From assembly GCA_036397095.1 (NCBI GenBank), contig DASWJQ010000057.1, positions 1 through 64,000 on the forward strand: a DNA stretch of 64,000 nucleotides, read 5' to 3'. The notes beneath the pieces were generated by a model. The model saw only the letters and a program-made list of their open reading frames with translations. It was not told the DNA's origin and ran no database searches. The stretch is from DASWJQ01 sp036397095 (GTDB lineage Bacteria; Chloroflexota; Anaerolineae; Anaerolineales; E44-bin32). The translations under genes were made by a program, and so were the position numbers. This document shows, piece by piece, positions 59,548-64,000 of the stretch. Each line of letters opens with the position of its first letter. The first letter of the stretch is position 1.

Positions 59548-62022
59548 ATGATGCGATTCGACCGTTTCACAGAACGGGCACAGGATGCGGCGCAACGCGC
59601 CGCTGAGATTATTCAACGCTACGGCCACAACCAGATTGATACGGAACACATCTTGCTGGCCCTGATCGAGCAACCGCAGGGCGTGATTCCGCAGATTCTG
59701 GACCGCATGAACATTGATCTCGATGTACTTTCGGACCGGATTGACGACCAGCTGCGCAATAGCCCCAAAGCCAACATTTACGGCGGTGGCGCCGGCCAGA
59801 TCTTCATCACGCCGCGCGTCAAGCGCGTGGTCGATATGGCCAATGAAGAGGCCAACCGCCTCCATGACGAGTTCATATCCACCGAACACATCTTTCTGGC
59901 CATCCTGTCGGAGCGCAACACAGCCGTTGCCCGCCTGCTGTCCGAAGAGGGCATCACCAAGGAGCGGGTATATGACGCGATCAAGGAATTGCGTGGCGGA
60001 CAGCGAGTCACCGACCGCAAGGCTGAGTCACGCTACCGAACGCTCGAAAAATACTCGCGCGACCTGACTGCGTCGGCCAAGGAAGGTAAGCTCGATCCCG
60101 TCATCGGCCGCGACGAAGAAATCCTGCGCGTCATTCAAATCCTGTCGCGCCGCACCAAGAACAACCCGGTGCTGATCGGCGAGGCAGGCGTTGGCAAGAC
60201 GGCCATTGTTGAGGGTCTGGCCCAAAAGATAAGCAGCAATGATGTCCCTGAGATCCTGATGGGCAAGCGGGTGGTGCAGCTCGACTTGGGTGCCATGATC
60301 GCCGGATCGCGTTTCCGAGGCGAGTTCGAAGAGCGGCTCAAGGCCTCCATCGAGGAGATTCAACGGTCTGAAGGCGAGATCATCCTGATGATCGACGAGC
60401 TGCATACGGTGATCGGCGCCGGTTCGGCCCAGGGTGCGATGGACGCCTCCAACATGCTCAAGCCCGCCCTGGCACGCGGCGAATTACAGACGATCGGCGC
60501 CACCACGCTCGACGAGTATCAGCGCTACATTGAGAAGGACGCCGCCCTCGAACGCCGTTTTGCTCCCGTCTACATTGAAGAACCGACTGTTGATGAGACC
60601 ATTGAAATGCTGCGGGGCCTGCGTGATCGCTACGAGGCTCACCACAAGGTCCATTTTTCCGACCAGGCACTGATCGCGGCGGCCAAGCTGTCGCACAGAT
60701 ATGTTTCGGGGCGGGCGCTGCCGGACAAGGCGATTGACCTGATTGACGAAGCCGCCGCCAAGCTGCGTATTGCGCTGTACTCGCTGCCGTCCGACCTGAA
60801 AGAACTGAAGAGCGAGATCGACCGACTGACGGCCGAGGAGGAGCAGGCCGGCGTCGAGCGCGACTACGAACGGGCCGCCGAGAAGAAGGCCCAGCGTTTG
60901 CGGGTCGAGAGCGAGTTCCAGGAGAAGCGCAACGCCTGGGAGCAAGAGCACCAACTTGACGAAGTGGTCGATGAGCCCGATATCGCCGAAGTGGTGGCTC
61001 AGTGGACTGGGATCCCGGTCAACCAGATGCTTGAAACCGAGGCCGAGAAGCTGCTGCAGATGGAAGACCGGCTGCATGAGCGCATCATCGGCCAGGACGA
61101 AGCCATTCACGCCCTGTCCGACGCCATCCGGCGGGCACGTGCTGGCCTGAAGGACCCGCGCCGGCCGATCGGTTCGTTCATCTTTCTCGGCTCCTCCGGT
61201 GTGGGCAAGACCGAAATGGCCAAGGCCTTGGCCGAGTTCCTGTTCGACGATGAAGACGCGCTGGTGCGTGTAGACATGAGCGAGTACCGCGAGCAACACA
61301 ACGTATCGCGGCTGTTCGGCGCTCCCCCAGGTTACGTCGGATATGAGGAGGGCGGCCAGCTGTCGGAAGCCGTCCGCCGGCGCCCCTACCGCTTGATCCT
61401 GTTTGATGAAATCGAAAAAGCCCACCCCGAGGTCTGGAACGCATTGCTTCAGATCCTTGACGACGGCCGCCTGACTGACGGCCAGGGCCGCATCGTCGAT
61501 TTCCGCAACACCGTCCTGATCATGACCTCCAACCTGGGGACGGAATTCGTCACCAAAGCCGGCTCCCTCGGCTTCCTGCGGGCCGAGGACAAGGGTGAAA
61601 GCGAAGCCCACAGCAAGATTGAGAAGGCCTTGCGCGACACCTTCCGACCCGAGTTCCTCAACCGCATTGACGAGATCATCATCTTCTCGCCGCTGTCGAT
61701 CGAGCAGATGAACGATATCGTCAAGCTGCAGATGGAGGAGATTCAGGAGCGGATGGACGAGCACGGCCTGACCGTCCAGCTATCGGACGCCGCCCAGGCC
61801 TGGCTGGCCGAAGAAGGTTACGACCCGGCCTTTGGCGCCCGGCCGCTGCGGCGGGCGCTCCAAAAGCACGTCGAGAGTCCGCTTTCGATCAAGCTGCTCA
61901 AGGGTGAGTTCAGCGAAGGCGATACGATCCTGGTTGACTTCGATGAGAAAGCGGCGACGCTAGTGTTCGATCGTCAAGCCTCAAGCCATCCGGTCGAGGT
62001 GACGGAAGAGGTTTCCGCTTAA
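59548..62022 (+). CDS. clpC: ATP-dependent Clp protease ATP-binding subunit ClpC
   Basis: AAA+ unfoldase of 824 residues that feeds proteins to ClpP. Order of domains: double Clp-N repeat (RFTERAQDAAQRAAEII, HILLALIEQ, STEHIFLAIL), first AAA module with Walker A GEAGVGKT near 211-218 and IDELHTVIGAG, a short ClpC-type middle coiled coil (about 415-455, EEEQAGVERDYERAAEKK), and a second AAA module with GSSGVGKT near 548-555, the pore loop GYVGYEEGGQL and the ClpP-contact/sensor region. The C-terminal D2-small domain ends in GARPLRRALQKHVESPLS. No mcsA, mcsB or ctsR accompanies it, unlike the Firmicute operon. Confidence 0.95.
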   Translation: MMRFDRFTERAQDAAQRAAEIIQRYGHNQIDTEHILLALIEQPQGVIPQILDRMNIDLDVLSDRIDDQLRNSPKANIYGGGAGQIFITPRVKRVVDMANEEANRLHDEFISTEHIFLAILSERNTAVARLLSEEGITKERVYDAIKELRGGQRVTDRKAESRYRTLEKYSRDLTASAKEGKLDPVIGRDEEILRVIQILSRRTKNNPVLIGEAGVGKTAIVEGLAQKISSNDVPEILMGKRVVQLDLGAMIAGSRFRGEFEERLKASIEEIQRSEGEIILMIDELHTVIGAGSAQGAMDASNMLKPALARGELQTIGATTLDEYQRYIEKDAALERRFAPVYIEEPTVDETIEMLRGLRDRYEAHHKVHFSDQALIAAAKLSHRYVSGRALPDKAIDLIDEAAAKLRIALYSLPSDLKELKSEIDRLTAEEEQAGVERDYERAAEKKAQRLRVESEFQEKRNAWEQEHQLDEVVDEPDIAEVVAQWTGIPVNQMLETEAEKLLQMEDRLHERIIGQDEAIHALSDAIRRARAGLKDPRRPIGSFIFLGSSGVGKTEMAKALAEFLFDDEDALVRVDMSEYREQHNVSRLFGAPPGYVGYEEGGQLSEAVRRRPYRLILFDEIEKAHPEVWNALLQILDDGRLTDGQGRIVDFRNTVLIMTSNLGTEFVTKAGSLGFLRAEDKGESEAHSKIEKALRDTFRPEFLNRIDEIIIFSPLSIEQMNDIVKLQMEEIQERMDEHGLTVQLSDAAQAWLAEEGYDPAFGARPLRRALQKHVESPLSIKLLKGEFSEGDTILVDFDEKAATLVFDRQASSHPVEVTEEVSA

Positions 62023-62188
62023 CGACTCAAATCGACCTCCGAGGTTCGCGGCAGTTTGTCTTCATGACAAACAACCTCATGCGGACCTCCGATGTCAGTT
62101 GCTGTTCTTCTTGACCCCGGCGGTCCGCACGGGGGGGAGTTTCGAATTCAGAAGAATCTTTGCGGACCCCCGGGGCCGTAAGACCACC
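62023..62188. other. Intergenic hairpins after clpC
   Basis: A 7-bp hairpin GTTTGTC/GACAAAC at 62054-62072 comes first. A long imperfect hairpin follows, with arms GGTCCGCA (62122-62129) and TGCGGACC (62161-62168). They lie between clpC and the converging zinc-ribbon gene and probably act as terminators. No gene is seen. Confidence 0.5.
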
Positions 62189-62395
62189 TTACTTCGGCAG
62201 CCGCGACCTCAACTCCGTTGGATCCAAGTACATTTCAATGAAGCCGCATTCGAGGCATGCGCGCGCCCGCCGAACGCGGGTCGTCACCTTCAACATGCCT
62301 TGTTGCTGCCCCGAGACATAACCGAGCGTATCACCAACGCTCATATGGCCCTCATCCATTTCACCCTTACAGTGCTGACAGCTTTCGCCGGCCAT
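62189..62395 (-). CDS. Small zinc-ribbon protein
   Basis: A 68-residue protein with two CxxC pairs, CQHC near the start and CLEC near residue 48, separated by a Gly/Met-rich strand region. It ends in EMYLDPTELRSRLPK. This is a treble-clef or zinc-ribbon layout that binds one zinc ion. Such small proteins are common in Chloroflexota-like genomes, but the function is unknown. It lies 39 bp downstream of recN on the same strand and may be co-transcribed. Confidence 0.7.
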   Translation of the reverse strand: MAGESCQHCKGEMDEGHMSVGDTLGYVSGQQQGMLKVTTRVRRARACLECGFIEMYLDPTELRSRLPK

Positions 62396-62434
62396 GGTTC
62401 TTCTCCCATTAAAACGTCGGATCGACAGACCCAG

Positions 62435-64000
62435 CTAGCCGGCCAACTCCACCGCCTTCTTCTGGATCTCGGCTTCCGCCAATAGTCCGCGTGCGCTCTC
62501 CAAATTGGGCTCAGTGGTGCCACCCAGCATCAGCGCCAGTTCTTCGACCCGGGCCTCGCCCTCCAACCGCCGAACCTGGGTCTCGGTCCGGCCAGCTTCG
62601 ACTGCCTTCTCCACCCGATAATGACGATCGCCGAAGGCCGCCAGCTGAGGCAAGTGGGTGATGCACAGCACCTGGTGCCCGCCGGCCAGCACCGACAGCT
62701 TGTGCCCCACGACAGCGCCAACCCGGCCCCCGATACCCTGGTCGATTTCGTCGAATATCAGGGTCGGTGTCTCATCGGCCTTTGCCAGGACCCCTTTCAA
62801 GCCAAGCATGAGACGCGAGGTCTCACCGCCCGAGGCTGTTTTGACCAACGGCTTTAGACCCTCGCCTGGATTTGGCGCCACCAGGAACTCAACCTGATCC
62901 AGCCCGCTTGGGCCAAAAGCAACCCGCTGATCGCCAACCGGTGCGCCTGCCGGCTGTTGCTGCCACTCCTGTTCGACGGCAAACTCGGCGCCGGCCATGT
63001 TCAAGTCCTGCAGCTCGGCCCCCACCGCAGCCGCCATCCGTTCGGCCGCCAGCCGCCGCACTTGTGACAGGTCCGCCCCCAGGCGGCTAATCTGGAGCAG
63101 GCTGTCTTCCACCAGTTGGCTCAACTCCGCCAGGCGCTCTTCAGCATGGGTAATCTCATCCAGCTCCTGGCGCGCCTGTTGTGCATGAACCAGCACGTGC
63201 TCGATACTGCCGCCGTACTTGCGCTTCAGTCCCTGGATGGCCGTCAGCCGCTCTTGAACCTCGTCCAGCCGTGTCGGGTGAAATTCCACCGTCTCGCGGT
63301 AGTCACGCAACCGGCGGGAGAGATCGATCAGCTGCTCCAGCAGTACTTGCGACTCGTCGTGGACTTCCTTTAACGATGGATCGACCGCCGCCAGCTCGCC
63401 GACTGATTCGACGGCCTCACCTAGCAGGTCACCGGCCGCTGGCCGGCCCTGCAGACCCTCGGTTAGTGCGGCGACCGCCCCTTCCGCCAGCGCCGACAGT
63501 TTCTCGGCGTTGGCCAACCGGGTCCGCTCTGCCTCCAATTGCTCGTCCTCACCAGGTTTCAGCTTGGCGACCTCGATCTCCTCGACCTGAAACGTAAGAT
63601 AGTCCGCCCGCTGCGCCGCGTCACGCTCGCGCTGGCGCAACCGCTCCAGCTCGGACTGCGCCTGACGCCACTGCTCGTAGACCGCCTGATAGGCAGCCAG
63701 GGGCTCTTCGACCTCGGCGTAGCGGTCCAGCAGCGCAAGGTGCTGGCGCACCGTGAGCAGGCTCAGGTGCTCAGACTGGCCATGGACGTCCACGAGCTGG
63801 TCCCCCAATTGGCGGAGCAGGCTCAGTGGCACCACGCGACCGTTGACCCGGCATACATTGCGCCCTTCGCTGCGGATCTCGCGGCTCAGGTGGATCTCGC
63901 CAGCGCCGTCAGCTTCGAGCAGTTCCTCCCCCGCCAGAATGGCCACCACCGCCTCCTTGGCCGGCGGCATAAGCTCGAAGCGTGCCTCGAGCAGGGCGAC
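62435..64000 (-). CDS. recN: DNA repair protein RecN (N-terminus beyond the window)
   Basis: SMC-like ATPase for double-strand-break repair. The visible part covers about 520 residues. It begins within VALLEARFELMPPAKEAV, an early part of the head domain; Walker A lies to the right of the window. A short coiled-coil region (LERLRQRERDAAQRADYLTFQVEEIE; LSRRLRDYRETVEF...) follows. The C-terminal half head has the ABC signature ASGGETSRLMLGLKGVL, Walker B TLIFDEIDQGIGG and the switch-like CITHLPQLAAFGDRHYRVEK. All are family hallmarks, and only the N-terminal 40-50 residues seem missing. Confidence 0.94.
   Translation of the reverse strand, partial: VALLEARFELMPPAKEAVVAILAGEELLEADGAGEIHLSREIRSEGRNVCRVNGRVVPLSLLRQLGDQLVDVHGQSEHLSLLTVRQHLALLDRYAEVEEPLAAYQAVYEQWRQAQSELERLRQRERDAAQRADYLTFQVEEIEVAKLKPGEDEQLEAERTRLANAEKLSALAEGAVAALTEGLQGRPAAGDLLGEAVESVGELAAVDPSLKEVHDESQVLLEQLIDLSRRLRDYRETVEFHPTRLDEVQERLTAIQGLKRKYGGSIEHVLVHAQQARQELDEITHAEERLAELSQLVEDSLLQISRLGADLSQVRRLAAERMAAAVGAELQDLNMAGAEFAVEQEWQQQPAGAPVGDQRVAFGPSGLDQVEFLVAPNPGEGLKPLVKTASGGETSRLMLGLKGVLAKADETPTLIFDEIDQGIGGRVGAVVGHKLSVLAGGHQVLCITHLPQLAAFGDRHYRVEKAVEAGRTETQVRRLEGEARVEELALMLGGTTEPNLESARGLLAEAEIQKKAVELAG

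Noticed and set aside
1..64000. CRISPR arrays, insertion sequences, prophage or attachment sites
   Set aside because: No regularly spaced direct repeats, transposase, integrase or phage structural gene was found in any frame read.

Overview
The window looks like a chromosomal segment of a high-GC Chloroflexota-like bacterium (Anaerolineae/Caldilineae-type). This is an inference from gene content: a sortase-bearing DUF11 surface giant, TadE/TadG-like pilus proteins with Thr/Pro stalks, a kinase-AAA-TPR regulator, PspC/LiaF-like membrane operons and a Na+-pumping decarboxylase. No rRNA, tRNA, CRISPR array, transposase or phage gene was seen, and nothing in the sequence proves the taxonomy.

Layout. 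1-3595: sugar ABC importer (binding protein, ATPase, two permeases). 3.7-7.1 kb: a decayed methylmalonate-semialdehyde dehydrogenase, an unknown gene, a CsbD-like stress protein and an MtfA-type peptidase. 7.1-11.9 kb: a GAF-SpoIIE phosphatase overlapping a Ser/Thr kinase-AAA-TPR giant. 12.0-16.3 kb: a fatty-acid hydroxylase, then a minus-strand envelope-stress-like block (four PspC/LiaF-type genes plus a separate membrane protein).

16.8-35.6 kb is a long co-oriented metabolic island. It holds a three-subunit molybdenum hydroxylase, two unrelated cytosine-deaminase-type enzymes, a BMP-type nucleoside ABC importer, a four-subunit biotin-dependent Na+-pumping decarboxylase (methylmalonyl-CoA type), FdrA/AllF, a DUF1116 protein (AllG-like), a metal-dependent cyclase-family hydrolase and an unknown GNAT-like protein. 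BioY (biotin uptake) follows. The simplest reading is nucleobase uptake and oxidation or deamination, with energy recovered through carbamoyl transfer and a sodium-pumping decarboxylation. The chemistry is a hypothesis.

35.8-47.7 kb is mixed housekeeping: LhgO, an interrupted patatin gene, an aldo/keto reductase flanked by palindromic repeats, an ECF sigma operon, thrC-thrB, lipoproteins, an O-methyltransferase and mutY.

47.8-59.2 kb is the surface region. A very large minus-strand DUF11-repeat protein ends in an LPATG motif followed by its own sortase domain. Divergent from it, a cyclic-di-GMP-I (GEMM) riboswitch precedes three TadE/TadG-like pilus genes, so c-di-GMP probably controls this adhesion module.

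59.5-64 kb: clpC, a small zinc-ribbon protein and recN, which runs off the right edge. A family of degenerate inverted repeats (CCACGAAG... / ...CTTTGTGGTT) occurs in several intergenic gaps and forms the last codons of mutY.
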